Source: Rhizobium sp. ASV20 (GTDB lineage: Bacteria > Pseudomonadota > Alphaproteobacteria > Rhizobiales > Rhizobiaceae). From it: a DNA stretch of 64,000 bases. Within the stretch, counting starts at the first letter, position 1; each line of letters opens with the position of its first letter. The notes below the pieces were generated by a model that saw nothing but the letters and a program-made list of their open reading frames with translations, was not told where the DNA came from and ran no database searches. Location: the NCBI RefSeq assembly GCF_016429015.1, contig NZ_JAELTU010000004.1, forward strand, positions 26,936-90,935, given 5' to 3'. The position numbers were made by a program, and so were the translations under genes. This document shows, piece by piece, positions 43,033 through 52,519 of the stretch.

Positions 43033-44520
43033 ATGTTTGGCAAGCGCGGAAATGACGGTCCTGCAAAGAGCGGCGGCATGGTGCCCCAGCCGGTACGTGC
43101 GCCCGCCGCTGTCAGCGGACCTACAGCCCCGGCAGCACCGGCAGTGTTGATCGAGCCTTCTCGCGAGCAGTCGCAGCCGCGCCAGCAGGTGTCTCCACCG
43201 CCAATGCAGACGCCCAGCCGTCGCCGGACGGCACGTACCGAAGAATACTACGACACCAAATCTCAGGTCTTTTCCGCACTCATCGACACGATCGACCTGT
43301 CGCAGCTTTCTAAGCTCGGTAACGAAGCTGCCCGTGAGGAAATCCGTGATATCGTCAACGATATCATCACGATCAAAAATATCGCGATGTCGATTTCCGA
43401 GCAGGAAGAACTGCTTGAGGACATCTGCAACGATGTGCTCGGTTATGGTCCGCTGGAGCCGCTGCTGGCGCGCGACGATATTGCCGACATCATGGTCAAC
43501 GGTTCCGGTCAAACCTTCATCGAAGTCGGCGGCAAAACCGTCGAATCGGAAATCCGTTTCCGCGACAATTCTCAGCTCCTCTCCATCTGCCAGCGTATCG
43601 TCAGCCAGGTCGGCCGCCGCGTCGATGAATCCAGCCCCATCTGCGACGCACGTCTGCCCGACGGTTCGCGCGTCAACGTCATCGCGCCGCCGCTGGCGAT
43701 CGACGGGCCGGCACTGACCATCCGTAAATTCAAGAAGGACAAGCTTACGCTTGACCAGCTTGTCCGCTTCGGCGCCATCACGCCCGAGGGCGCGACGCTG
43801 CTGCAGATCATCGGGCGCGTTCGCTGCAATGTCGTGATCTCAGGCGGTACCGGCTCGGGCAAGACGACGCTTCTGAACTGCCTGACCAACTATATCGACC
43901 GCGATGAGCGTGTCATTACCTGCGAAGACACAGCCGAATTGCAGCTGCAGCAACCGCACGTCGTGCGTCTGGAAACCCGGCCGCCCAACATCGAAGGCGA
44001 GGGCGAGATCACCATGCGCGATCTCGTGAAGAACTGCCTTCGTATGCGCCCTGAACGCATCATCGTCGGCGAAGTGCGCGGACCGGAAGTCTTCGATCTG
44101 CTGCAGGCGATGAACACCGGTCACGATGGGTCGATGGGCACCATCCACGCCAATACGCCGCGCGAATGCCTGAGCCGTATCGAATCGATGATCGCAATGG
44201 GCGGTTTCAGCCTGCCGGCAAAGACGGTGCGCGAGATCATTTCCACCTCGGTCGACGTCATCATCCAGGCCGCGCGTCTGCGCGACGGCTCGCGCCGGAT
44301 CACGCAGGTCACCGAGGTGATCGGCATGGAAGGCGACGTGATCATCACGCAGGACCTGATGCGCTACGAGATCGAGGGTGAGGACGCGAACGGCCGGATT
44401 GTCGGTCGGCATCTCTCCACCGGCATCGGCAAGCCGCATTTCTGGGATCGTGCTCGTTACTATAACGAGGAGCGCCGCCTGGCTGCTGCCCTCGACGAGA
44501 TGGAGCAGAAGGGCCAATAG
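43033..44520 (+). CDS. cpaF: Pilus assembly/retraction ATPase CpaF/TadA
   Basis: 495 residues, GspE/VirB11-type secretion ATPase. A Pro/Ala-rich N-terminus of about 65 residues precedes the N-terminal domain ([31 protein letters not shown]) and the ATPase core: Walker [14 protein letters not shown] (Lys277), Asp/His boxes [20 protein letters not shown] and [21 protein letters not shown]. Cytoplasmic hexamer that powers Flp polymerisation. 27 bases after cpaE, 8 bases before tadB. Confidence 0.96.
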   Translation: MFGKRGNDGPAKSGGMVPQPVRAPAAVSGPTAPAAPAVLIEPSREQSQPRQQVSPPPMQTPSRRRTARTEEYYDTKSQVFSALIDTIDLSQLSKLGNEAAREEIRDIVNDIITIKNIAMSISEQEELLEDICNDVLGYGPLEPLLARDDIADIMVNGSGQTFIEVGGKTVESEIRFRDNSQLLSICQRIVSQVGRRVDESSPICDARLPDGSRVNVIAPPLAIDGPALTIRKFKKDKLTLDQLVRFGAITPEGATLLQIIGRVRCNVVISGGTGSGKTTLLNCLTNYIDRDERVITCEDTAELQLQQPHVVRLETRPPNIEGEGEITMRDLVKNCLRMRPERIIVGEVRGPEVFDLLQAMNTGHDGSMGTIHANTPRECLSRIESMIAMGGFSLPAKTVREIISTSVDVIIQAARLRDGSRRITQVTEVIGMEGDVIITQDLMRYEIEGEDANGRIVGRHLSTGIGKPHFWDRARYYNEERRLAAALDEMEQKGQ

Positions 44521-44528
44521 GATTTCTC

Positions 44529-45536
44529 ATGTTCGGTTTCGATCCCGTCGTACTATTGATTGTCCTGCTCTCGGCTATTTCCGCGGCTGCGATTTGCTAT
44601 GGCATTCTCTATTCAAAGATCGAGACACAGAAGAAGGCGGACAACCGCGTCAACCGGGTGAAGCAGGCCGAGACCGACCGCGTGAAGGTCAAGGCGGCGC
44701 GTGATCGCGTCCAGGAAATGTCCAAGCGCCGTAAATCGGTTCAGGATTCGCTCAAGGACCTGGAAAAGCGGCAGTCGGAAAACACGAAGCAGAAGCAATC
44801 CTTGAAGGCTCGGCTTGGACAAGCCGGGCTGTCGTTGACGCCTTCGCGCTTCTATCTCATCAGCGTGCTGTTCGGCCTGTTCATGATGTTCATCCTCTTC
44901 GTTGTTGGCGCACCGCTCCTCGTTATCCTCGGATTGCCTTTTGCGGCCATGTTCGGCTTGCCACGGTGGATTGTCAGCTTCCTTATCAAGCGACGCCAGA
45001 ACAAGTTTCTCAACGAATTCCCCAATGCGCTCGATCTCATTACCCGTTCGCTTCGGTCCGGCTTGCCGTTGAACGATTCCGTTCGGTTGGTGGCAGCCGA
45101 GGCTCGCGAGCCGGTCAGGGCGGAATTCCGCCGGGTGGTCGAAGCGCAGCAAGTGGGTCTCAGCATGTCAGATGCCTGCGCTCGCATGCTGAACCATATG
45201 CCGCTTCAGGAAGTGAATTTCTTCTCGATCGTCATCACCGTCCAGGCGCAGGCCGGTGGCAACCTGTCGGAAGCGTTAGGTAATCTGTCGCGGGTGCTGC
45301 GTGAACGCAAGAAGATGAAGGCGAAGGTCCAGGCATTGTCGATGGAGGCAAAAGCCTCTGCCGTCATCATTGGTGCTTTGCCCTTCATCGTCATGACGCT
45401 CGTCTCAGTGACATCGCCACAATATATGACGGTCCTTTTTTCGGATCCGCGCGGACACCTGATATTGATCGGCGCCGGCATCTGGATGTCCATCGGTATC
45501 TTCATCATGCGCAACATGATCAATTTCGAGATCTAA
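44529..45536 (+). CDS. tadB: Tad pilus inner-membrane platform protein TadB
   Basis: 335 residues of the T2SF family. One N-terminal helix, a charged coiled-coil region (TDRVKVKAARDRVQEMSKRRKSVQDSLKD, about residues 50-90), two helices (FGLFMMFILFVVGAPLLVILG), the T2SF domain (PNALDLITRSLRSGLPLNDSVRLVA, TVQAQAGGNLSEALGNLSRVLRERK) and a C-terminal pair of helices. Forms the pilus assembly platform with TadC. Confidence 0.94.
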   Translation: MFGFDPVVLLIVLLSAISAAAICYGILYSKIETQKKADNRVNRVKQAETDRVKVKAARDRVQEMSKRRKSVQDSLKDLEKRQSENTKQKQSLKARLGQAGLSLTPSRFYLISVLFGLFMMFILFVVGAPLLVILGLPFAAMFGLPRWIVSFLIKRRQNKFLNEFPNALDLITRSLRSGLPLNDSVRLVAAEAREPVRAEFRRVVEAQQVGLSMSDACARMLNHMPLQEVNFFSIVITVQAQAGGNLSEALGNLSRVLRERKKMKAKVQALSMEAKASAVIIGALPFIVMTLVSVTSPQYMTVLFSDPRGHLILIGAGIWMSIGIFIMRNMINFEI

Positions 45537-45557
45537 GCGGGGGGAGCCGCCAAGCCC

Positions 45558-46535
45558 ATGTCCGATCTGGCCGCAAACTTGACCGATCCCGGCACGATCC
45601 TCGCCGTTGTCGTAGCCGTCGTGGTGTTTGCCACCTTCTATACGATCGCCCTGCCGATGCTGGAGCGTGGCGATCTGAACAAGCGCATGAAGGCCGTCTC
45701 GACGGAGCGTGAGCAGATCCGTGCCCGTGAACGGGCGCGTTTGAATGTCGACGGCGGCAAGACAACGCTGCGCAACCAGAACAATCACAATGTCCGGCAG
45801 ATCGTCGAACGTTTCAACCTGCGCAACGCGCTTGTGGACGCCAATACCATCAATCGTCTGCGCGCTGCCGGTTTGCGCTCGGAAAACGCTCTGAACATGT
45901 TTCTGGTGGCGCGGTTTCTGCTGCCATTCCTGTTTCTTGCTGTCGCCTTGTTCGTGGTTTTCGGTCTCGGCTATTTCGAAAGCAGGCCGTTGCCGATCCG
46001 TCTCCTCGGCGTCATTGTAATGGCCTATATCGGCTTCTACGCACCGAACATCTATATTTCCAATCTGGTCACCAAGCGCCAGAAGTCGATCAAGCAGGCC
46101 TGGCCCGACGCACTCGACCTGATGCTGATCTGCGTGGAATCGGGCATATCGATCGAAGCCGGTATGCGCCGTGTCGCCGAAGAGATGGGGGAACAATCCC
46201 CGGCGCTCGCTGAAGAAATGATCCTGACAACGGCTGAGCTTTCCTTCCTGCAGGATCGTCGCACCGCCTTCGACAATCTTGCCGCCCGCACGCAGATCGA
46301 GCTGGTAAAATCGGTGACGCAGGCGCTCATTCAGGCCGAGCGTTACGGAACGCCGCTCTCGCAAGCCCTGCGAGTCATGGCTCAGGAAGGCCGCGACGAG
46401 CGCATGAACGAGGCGGAAAAGAAGGCCGCAGCCTTGCCGCCGAAGCTGACTGTGCCGATGATCGTCTTCTTCCTGCCGGTGCTGATGGCGGTCATTCTCG
46501 GGCCGGCTATCATCCGTGCTTTGGACAAGTTCTGA
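45558..46535 (+). CDS. tadC: Tad pilus inner-membrane platform protein TadC
   Basis: 325 residues, second T2SF-family platform protein. Four or more helices and the T2SF core WPDALDLMLICVESGISIEAGMRRVAEEMGEQSPALAEEM, RTQIELVKSVTQALIQAERYGTPL. Ends with a helix LTVPMIVFFLPVLMAVILGPAIIRAL. Starts 21 bases after tadB in the same operon. It closes the rightward pilus operon; no clear terminator is visible downstream. Confidence 0.94.
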   Translation: MSDLAANLTDPGTILAVVVAVVVFATFYTIALPMLERGDLNKRMKAVSTEREQIRARERARLNVDGGKTTLRNQNNHNVRQIVERFNLRNALVDANTINRLRAAGLRSENALNMFLVARFLLPFLFLAVALFVVFGLGYFESRPLPIRLLGVIVMAYIGFYAPNIYISNLVTKRQKSIKQAWPDALDLMLICVESGISIEAGMRRVAEEMGEQSPALAEEMILTTAELSFLQDRRTAFDNLAARTQIELVKSVTQALIQAERYGTPLSQALRVMAQEGRDERMNEAEKKAAALPPKLTVPMIVFFLPVLMAVILGPAIIRALDKF

Positions 46536-46677
46536 GCGTTCCGGCTTGCTCGCAGCGCGAGAGAGTGATTAAGCTGCTATCGATGTCGCCGGCAGCGCTA
46601 TCGAGTCTCTTCACAAATGCGCGAATAATACAGAGCCGACGACCGAGCGGATATTCAGCCATATCGGGAGGGGTCGC

Positions 46678-47322
46678 ATGTCATCCATGACAGTATTTTT
46701 CAGTGTCATTGCTGCCGTTTTCATCGGTGCCGTCAGCCCGGGGCCGAGCTTTGTACTGGTCTCCCGCATCGCCGTCTCCCGTTCCCGCAAGGCAGGTCTG
46801 GCGGCAGCTTTCGGCATGGGAACAGGGAGCGTCATCTTCGCGACGCTTGCATTGTTCGGTTTGAGCGCACTGTTGATGAAGGTCGAATGGCTATATTTGG
46901 CGCTGAAGGTCGCCGGCGGTCTTTATCTGATCTATGTCGGCATCCGCATCTGGCGCAACGCCGCGCATGATCTTCCCCTCGATGCGCCAGCCACTCCTGC
47001 TGCCGGAGGGATATTGCGCAATTTCGGCTTTGCGCTTGGAACGCAGCTCAGCAATCCGAAGACCGCCATCTTTTATGGCAGTATTTTCGCGGCCCTTCTT
47101 CCGTCCTCGCCAGCTCCGTGGCTGCTGCTGACGGTTCCGCCGGCGGTTTTTCTGGTTGAAGTCGGCTGGTACACCGTGGTCACTCTGGCTTTCTCATCCA
47201 ATCGCCCGCGCGCTTTTTATGTCGGATCGAAACTATGGATCGATAGGGTAGCCGGCGCCATCATCGGCGCGCTGGGAGCAAGGTTGGTGATGGATGGCTT
47301 GCCGCGGCATATCTGGCGCTGA
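46678..47322 (+). CDS. LysE-family amino-acid exporter
   Basis: 214 residues with six hydrophobic segments and the family start FFSVIAAVFIGAVSPGPSFVLVSRIAVSRSRKAGLAAAFGMGTG. A strong ribosome-binding site GGGAGGGG precedes ATG 46678. Exports amino acids or homoserine-lactone-like compounds in other members; substrate unknown. It interrupts the Tad island between tadC and tadD and looks functionally unrelated. Confidence 0.92.
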   Translation: MSSMTVFFSVIAAVFIGAVSPGPSFVLVSRIAVSRSRKAGLAAAFGMGTGSVIFATLALFGLSALLMKVEWLYLALKVAGGLYLIYVGIRIWRNAAHDLPLDAPATPAAGGILRNFGFALGTQLSNPKTAIFYGSIFAALLPSSPAPWLLLTVPPAVFLVEVGWYTVVTLAFSSNRPRAFYVGSKLWIDRVAGAIIGALGARLVMDGLPRHIWR

Positions 47323-47379
47323 TCGCGGACGTCGCGGTGCAGCTTCGAAAAGAAGAGGCTGCTATTCGCCCGAGATCGT

Positions 47380-48210
47380 TTACTGGATAGCCTTCTTGCC
47401 ATCACCGCTCGCGGCAAGCTTCTGCCAGGAATTGCGCTGCGCCAGCATGGAGCGCAGATAGGTGACATTGGCGTTCGCCTGTTCAGGTGTCAGCTCCTGC
47501 CGGGCGATCTTCTCGGCTTCGGCGAAGCGGCCCTGCAAGCCGACGACGAGTGCCAGGTTCTGGCGAACGCGGCTGTCTGCGCCGGGTTGCCCAGCGGCTG
47601 AGCGAAGGTAGTTTTCGGCATTCTTCAGATCGCCCGTCAGCACGTAGGACATGCCGAGATTCGAAAGGATCGTCGGCTCGTTGGGCGCCAGCACGAGTGC
47701 GTCGCGATACTTGCCGCGCGCATCCGTGGAGCGGCCGAGCTGATCGAGGATAGCGCCTTCTGCGGAAACAAGCCGCCAGTCGGGACGGTCGGGGGTCTGG
47801 GCGCGGTCGATGGTGGAGAGCGCCTGTTCCAATTGACCCGCCGCCGCCTGTGCCTTGCCATAGGCCGCCAGTACGCCGCGGTCGCTCGGATTGTTGATCG
47901 CGACCTGCTGCATGACGGCGAGTGCCTGGTCGTTGCGGCCGCTCATGCGTAGCGCGTTGGCGTAGTTGACGCCGGCATCGCGATCCTTGGGATTGGCGTC
48001 ATAGGCCTTGCCGAAGGTAGCGGTGGCCTGCGCCAGGTCGCCGCTGTTCATGGTGTCCATCGGCCGCGAAGACTTCGGGATCGAGCCAGTGGTGATGTTG
48101 TCCTTGTTTGCCGTTGTCGAGCAGCCTGCCAGAGCGAGCGCCAGAAGCGCGGCCGAAGCGCCTCGAAAAAGGAAGGTTCTCAGCAAAGACGAGGTTGAAC
48201 CGGCGGACAT
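47380..48210 (-). CDS. tadD: Tad pilus TPR lipoprotein TadD
   Basis: 276 residues with a lipoprotein signal ending in ALLALALAGCS, then about five TPR-like repeats (GDLAQATATFGKAYDANPKDRDAGVNYANALRMSGRN, LVLAPNEPTILSNLGMSYVLTGDLKNAENYL). TadD helps secretin assembly in Tad systems. It stands in opposite orientation to cpaB-tadC, past the lysE gene. Its promoter side (48211-48353) contains two TTAAC motifs 17 bases apart (48303, 48320) shared with the divergent aminopeptidase gene. Confidence 0.9.
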   Translation of the reverse strand: MSAGSTSSLLRTFLFRGASAALLALALAGCSTTANKDNITTGSIPKSSRPMDTMNSGDLAQATATFGKAYDANPKDRDAGVNYANALRMSGRNDQALAVMQQVAINNPSDRGVLAAYGKAQAAAGQLEQALSTIDRAQTPDRPDWRLVSAEGAILDQLGRSTDARGKYRDALVLAPNEPTILSNLGMSYVLTGDLKNAENYLRSAAGQPGADSRVRQNLALVVGLQGRFAEAEKIARQELTPEQANANVTYLRSMLAQRNSWQKLAASGDGKKAIQ

Positions 48211-48359
48211 GACGCTATTTCCCTGAATCCATAAGTCTTGCGTCCGGCCTAGAATCGAAACAGGGAAAGGTTCGACGCAATGTTCGCTCCAGCAATAATC
48301 TGTTAACCCTAACAGACGGTTAACTCTCGATTCCCCGAAGTCATTGTCAAAGGATGGTC

Positions 48360-49751
48360 ATGGCCCCCTATCAATTCATCGAGCGCGCGACGCCCTTCAA
48401 TTCGAAGGGTGGTTCGACGCTGCCGATCTTTGCCGTCACGCCGGCGCATATAGAAACCGGCACCATCGATCCCATCGCGCTCGATTGGGCCCACAAGGCC
48501 GGATACAAGGCCGACAGCGGCTCGCTGCTGCTGATCCCGACGGCGGAAGGCCATCTCGGCGGCGCTTTGTTTGGCCTTGGCTCCAATCCCTCCGAACAGC
48601 CGTTTCTCACCGGCAAGCTCGCGCGCAGCCTGCCTGCCGGCGACTGGCACATCGAAACCGCGCCGCTGACGGCGAACCGTCTCTCGCTCGGCTTCGGTCT
48701 CGGCAGTTACCGCTTCGATCGCTACAAGTCGGAAAAGGCGCCGGCGCCGACCCTGATGATCCCGCGCGATGCCGATGCTACCGATATCAAGCGCCAGCTT
48801 GCCGGTGTCTTCCTTGCCCGCGACCTCATCAACACCCCGACCAACGATATGGGGCCGGAGCAACTCGAGGCTGCCTTCCGGGCGCTCGCCCAACACTACA
48901 AGGCAGAAATGTCCGTCATCATCGGCGATGACCTGCTTAAGGAAAACTTCCCGCTCGTGCATACGGTGGGTCGCGCCAGCGCCGATGCGCCGCGCCTGTT
49001 GGAAATGCGCTGGGGCAAGAAGGGTCATCGCCGCATCACACTGGTCGGCAAGGGCGTGTGCTTCGACACCGGCGGTCTCGACATCAAGCCGGCATCCTCG
49101 ATGCTTCTGATGAAGAAGGACATGGGCGGCGCTGCCAACGTCATGGGCCTCGCCCTGATGATCATGGACGCCAAGCTCAAGGTCGATCTGCGCGTCATCA
49201 TTCCCGTCGTCGAGAACTCGATTTCGGCCAATGCCTTCCGCCCCGGCGACATCTACAAGAGCCGCAAGGGACTGACGGTTCAGATCGACAATACCGATGC
49301 CGAGGGTCGACTGATCCTCGCCGATGCGCTTGCCTATGCCGATGAAGATGCGCCGGATCTGATGATCGATATGGCGACGTTGACGGGCGCCGCCCGCGTT
49401 GCGCTCGGCCCCGACCTGCCGCCCTTCTTCACCGATGACAGCGAACTCGCCAGCGACCTCACCGAGGCGAGCCTTGAGACAGACGATCCGCTGTGGCGCA
49501 TGCCGCTCTACATGGGCTACGACAAGGATATCCGCACGAAATTCGCCGATATCACCAATGCGCCTGCCGGCGGCATGGCAGGGTCCATCACGGCAGCACT
49601 GTTCCTCAAGCGCTTCGTCACGAAGACACCGAGCTGGGTACATTTCGATATCTTCGGATGGGCCCCGAGCGAGCGTCCTCACTCGCCAGGCGGCGGCGAA
49701 GCACAGGCGATCCGTGCGCTGTATCATCACATCAGGCAGAGCGTGCGCTAA
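48360..49751 (+). CDS. Leucyl aminopeptidase family protein (M17)
   Basis: 463 residues from ATG 48360, with AAAGGA just upstream; ATG 48354 is an alternative. M17 dimetal signature NTDAEGRLILADAL (49290-49332), LVGKGVCFDTGGLDIKPASSMLLMKKDMGG with catalytic Lys and Asp, and a flavin-unrelated N-terminal domain shorter than in E. coli PepA. It releases N-terminal residues from peptides in the cytosol. Next downstream are MarR and NlpC/P60 genes in the same direction, hinting at handling of cell-wall peptides. Confidence 0.93.
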   Translation: MAPYQFIERATPFNSKGGSTLPIFAVTPAHIETGTIDPIALDWAHKAGYKADSGSLLLIPTAEGHLGGALFGLGSNPSEQPFLTGKLARSLPAGDWHIETAPLTANRLSLGFGLGSYRFDRYKSEKAPAPTLMIPRDADATDIKRQLAGVFLARDLINTPTNDMGPEQLEAAFRALAQHYKAEMSVIIGDDLLKENFPLVHTVGRASADAPRLLEMRWGKKGHRRITLVGKGVCFDTGGLDIKPASSMLLMKKDMGGAANVMGLALMIMDAKLKVDLRVIIPVVENSISANAFRPGDIYKSRKGLTVQIDNTDAEGRLILADALAYADEDAPDLMIDMATLTGAARVALGPDLPPFFTDDSELASDLTEASLETDDPLWRMPLYMGYDKDIRTKFADITNAPAGGMAGSITAALFLKRFVTKTPSWVHFDIFGWAPSERPHSPGGGEAQAIRALYHHIRQSVR

Positions 49752-49760
49752 AACACAACC

Positions 49761-49792
49761 ACCCCCTCCATCCGCATTGCGGGAGAGGGGGT
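49761..49792. repeat. Nested hairpin after the aminopeptidase gene
   Basis: ACCCCCTC (49761-49768) pairs with GAGGGGGT (49785-49792), and inside it CCGC-ATT-GCGG (49772-49782) forms a second stem. It looks like the CCCTCTCCC...GGGAGAGGG intergenic element common in rhizobia. No T-run follows, so it may be a repeat acting as an mRNA 3' end rather than an intrinsic terminator. Confidence 0.5.
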
Positions 49793-49863
49793 GAATTCCC
49801 CTTGAATCCGCCATGATCTTGGCTGAAACTGGAACGGTAGCGTAACGATTTTCGGGGTTATCC

Positions 49864-50208
49864 GTGCCGCTAGACCTCTCCGCCTCACAGGCCCTTGGCC
49901 TCTGGCATGGCGTGGCGCTCGCTCAGGTGCGCCGCGAGGATCATGATTTGACCCTGCGGCAGACGGCGATCTTGCTGCAGATCTATCTCGTGCCGCCGCC
50001 GCATACCGTACGCGGACTGGCCGCGACGCTCGGCGTCACCAAGCCGGTCATCACCCGGGCGCTTGACACCATGGGTGAGATGGGATTGGTCGACCGCGTC
50101 CGCGACGAGCGTGATCGTCGCAATGTCATCATCAAGCGCACGGTCACCGGCGCGCTCTATCTGGAAAAACTCGGCGATCTCGTCATCGAGCATGGCCGCA
50201 AACTGTGA
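49864..50208 (+). CDS. MarR-family transcriptional regulator
   Basis: 114 residues beginning at GTG 49864. A winged HTH (TLRQTAILLQIYLVPPPHTVRGLAATLGVTKPVITRALDTMGEMGLVDRVRDERDRRNVIIKRT) fills most of the protein; the C-terminal dimerisation helix (LYLEKLGDLVIEHGRKL) is short. Small for MarR proteins (about 140 residues), lacking part of the N-terminal helix. The NlpC/P60 gene starts 17 bases later, so the two are co-transcribed. Confidence 0.87.
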   Translation: MPLDLSASQALGLWHGVALAQVRREDHDLTLRQTAILLQIYLVPPPHTVRGLAATLGVTKPVITRALDTMGEMGLVDRVRDERDRRNVIIKRTVTGALYLEKLGDLVIEHGRKL

Positions 50209-50224
50209 ATTCGGGAATAGCTTC

Positions 50225-51079
50225 ATGACGCTCGACCGTCGCCTAAACGCTTTCAGACCTGATCTTGCCGAAGCCTCCCTGATAGGGAAAGTCGAAGCCG
50301 AACGCTTTGTCGAGGGCAGCAAGGCAGCGGTCTCGGTGCCTGTCATCGCACTTCGTCCGAAGCCGGATCTTGCCGCGGGCATCGATACCGAGCTGCTGAT
50401 GGGCGAGGAGGTGCTGATTTTCGAGCGCAGCAACGGCTGGTGCTGGGTCAAGGCGATCGCGGACGGCTATGTCGGCTATCTGCCCGAAACGACGCTCAGG
50501 GAAGGGACGGCTGCCGCGACCCATATCGTCGTCCCACAGCGTACCTTCATCTATCCCGAGCCGGAATTGCGCAAGCCGCATGCTGCGGTGCTGTCGATGG
50601 GGAGCCGCGTGCGGGTTGCCGGAACCGCCGAGGCGCGGGGCAATCATTACGTCGTCCTCGAGGACGGCACCGCCATCTTCGCCAAACATGTTCACCCGAT
50701 CGGTGAGGACGCCGGTGGTGACTATGTCGATGTCGCCCTGCGTTTTCTTGAGACGCCCTATCTCTGGGGTGGTCGCTCGGGCCTCGGCATCGATTGCTCC
50801 GGGCTGGTGCAGCTGGCGCTATCGATGACAGGGCGTGCTGCGCCACGCGATACCGACATGCAGGCGACCGGTCTGGGCGAGCCGATTGCTCGCGAAGAGC
50901 TGAAGCGCGGCGATTTCGTTTTCTGGAAGGGCCATGTCGCGATCATGGAGGATCCAGAGACCATCGTTCATGCCAACGGCCATACGATGACCGTCGCTCG
51001 TGAAAATTTCGCCGCCGCCGTGGAGCGCATCGGCTGGCTTTACGAATATCCCACCGGCTACCGACGTCTTGTCGGCTGA
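50225..51079 (+). CDS. NlpC/P60 peptidase with SH3-like domains
   Basis: 284 residues from ATG 50225. SH3-like segments at about residues 35-150 (VPVIALRPKPDL, EEVLIFERSNGWCWVKAIADGYVGYLP) precede the C40 domain: Cys191 in GIDCSGLVQLALSMTG, His in GDFVFWKGHVAIM and a third polar residue in VHANGH. No signal peptide, so it is cytosolic. Closely resembles YkfC-like enzymes that split gamma-D-Glu-diaminopimelate in muropeptides; that role and cooperation with the nearby aminopeptidase are inferred. Confidence 0.9.
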   Translation: MTLDRRLNAFRPDLAEASLIGKVEAERFVEGSKAAVSVPVIALRPKPDLAAGIDTELLMGEEVLIFERSNGWCWVKAIADGYVGYLPETTLREGTAAATHIVVPQRTFIYPEPELRKPHAAVLSMGSRVRVAGTAEARGNHYVVLEDGTAIFAKHVHPIGEDAGGDYVDVALRFLETPYLWGGRSGLGIDCSGLVQLALSMTGRAAPRDTDMQATGLGEPIAREELKRGDFVFWKGHVAIMEDPETIVHANGHTMTVARENFAAAVERIGWLYEYPTGYRRLVG

Positions 51080-51154
51080 GCATCGCTCGGAACCGTCCTC
51101 TGTCTTAGCCGTTATCCCCTTGATCGATATGTCCTATCGAGAGGAGGATGAGAC

Positions 51155-51394
51155 ATGCCCATCACCGCTATGGAAAAGACGGTTCGAGACATTCTGAGCG
51201 ACGGTCATTTACGCAGACGCGGCAAGATCGACCGGCTGCTTGAGCTGCAGAGCGAAGCGCGGGGCATTCAGCGCGCCGGCACCGAGAGTTCGATGAGCGC
51301 CGACGATGGTCTTCAGGACGATCTGCGCGTTATCGAGAAAGCGCTCCACGATCTGCATGCCGATACCGAACAGAAGGGCGCAGCCACGCTGTAA
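51155..51394 (+). CDS. Small conserved-type protein, function unknown
   Basis: 79 residues preceded by GAGAGGAGGATGAGAC, a strong ribosome-binding site. Sequence MPITAMEKTVRDILSDGHLR...KIDRLLELQSEARGIQRAG...LQDDLRVIEKALHDLH is highly charged and helical, consistent with a small cytosolic coiled-coil protein. I recognise no family. It is 75 bases after the NlpC/P60 gene and convergent with the DMT transporter. Confidence 0.75.
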   Translation: MPITAMEKTVRDILSDGHLRRRGKIDRLLELQSEARGIQRAGTESSMSADDGLQDDLRVIEKALHDLHADTEQKGAATL

Positions 51395-51429
51395 GGCGGT
51401 GTGGCGCTCTTCTGTTCGACGAAACACCG

Positions 51430-52395
51430 TCACTCGCTGCGCGGCCGGGAAATCCAGATGCCCGCGACAATGACGATTCCACCCAGCGCCTGGATCAGCG
51501 TGACGTTTTCGCCGAATAGGATCCAGGCGAATAGTGCTGCAGCGATCGTTTCCAGGAAAATGACCAGGGACGAGAAAACCGTCGGCAGTCGCCCGAGTGC
51601 CACCGATACCAGCCCCTGACCACCCGCATGGCTGATAAGGCCAAGTGCCAGCAGCACGCCCCATCCGGAGATCGACTGAGGCAATACTCTCGGCTCGAAG
51701 AAAATCGCGACCAGGAACAGCAGCGCCGAGGTAATGACGCTGAGCTCGAAGGTGACGCGGGCGGCGTTCGTTCTGCCGCGCGCAGCGCCGACGGCCAGGA
51801 AATAGAGGCCGAAGAAGGCGCCTGTGACGACTGCAAGGCCGTCGCCTACGGCCCGGCTCGGGTTGAATGCAAGGCTCTGTACGACAAGTGCCGTGCCGCC
51901 CGCGAGGCACACCAGAAGCCCGACGAGCGTCGCACGGCTGACCCTTTGCCGCAGCAGCAGCCAGCCGAAGATGACCACCCATAGCGGCGCCATGGTTGCG
52001 AAGAAGGTTGCGTTGGCAATCGTGGTCCGCAGAATGGAGATGTGCCAGAAGAACAGGTCTCCGGTGAAGGCCATCCCGGCAAGGACCGTCGCCAAGGTGA
52101 AGCTGGCGCGAGGTGCAGTAGGCTCTGCCGCCTCGGCATACCGCATCCATATCCAAAGGATCGGCAGCGCCAGGAAAACACGCCAGAAGGCGCTGGCGAA
52201 AGGACCGACATCGGCGAGACGCACAAGACTGGGCGAGATACTCATCGCAAGCGCCGCCAGCACCATCGCGACCAACCCGAAAACAAATCCCCTCGAGTCG
52301 TCGGATGCCGCCTTGCCGGCAGCCGGATGGCTTGCGCCAGCTTCTTCGCGAAGATGATGGGAATGCGTATCGTAATCGATGTCGGGGCGTGACAT
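51430..52395 (-). CDS. DMT-superfamily (EamA) transporter
   Basis: 321 residues, ten predicted helices arranged as two EamA repeats (LVRLADVGPFASAFWRVFLALPILWIWMRY; SWGVLLALGLISHAGGQGLVSVALGRLPTVFSSLVIFLETIAAALFAWILFGENVTLIQALGG). A His/Asp-rich N-terminus (DIDYDTHSHHLREE) is unusual and could bind metal. A probable exporter of amino acids or metabolites. Divergent from an Lrp-type regulator (124 bases), which likely controls it. Confidence 0.9.
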   Translation of the reverse strand: MSRPDIDYDTHSHHLREEAGASHPAAGKAASDDSRGFVFGLVAMVLAALAMSISPSLVRLADVGPFASAFWRVFLALPILWIWMRYAEAAEPTAPRASFTLATVLAGMAFTGDLFFWHISILRTTIANATFFATMAPLWVVIFGWLLLRQRVSRATLVGLLVCLAGGTALVVQSLAFNPSRAVGDGLAVVTGAFFGLYFLAVGAARGRTNAARVTFELSVITSALLFLVAIFFEPRVLPQSISGWGVLLALGLISHAGGQGLVSVALGRLPTVFSSLVIFLETIAAALFAWILFGENVTLIQALGGIVIVAGIWISRPRSE

Positions 52396-52519
52396 TCTTT
52401 TGCCTTTGCAAGTCAGGTGATTTGTGGCGCAAACCTAATACATCGGAACCGAGTATTGGGCTCCATTTTGTCAGCTTTCATGCAATTTTGTTTCCTCTTT
52501 GCGGTAAGGATGTTGTGAA

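Noticed and set aside
41905..43512. Minus-strand frame of 535 codons opposite cpaE/cpaF
   Set aside because: Spans two confident genes and the gap between them; the translation has no recognisable domain.
48309..49814. Minus-strand frame of 501 codons opposite the aminopeptidase gene
   Set aside because: Shadow of the M17 gene; Arg/His/Gly-rich and without motifs.
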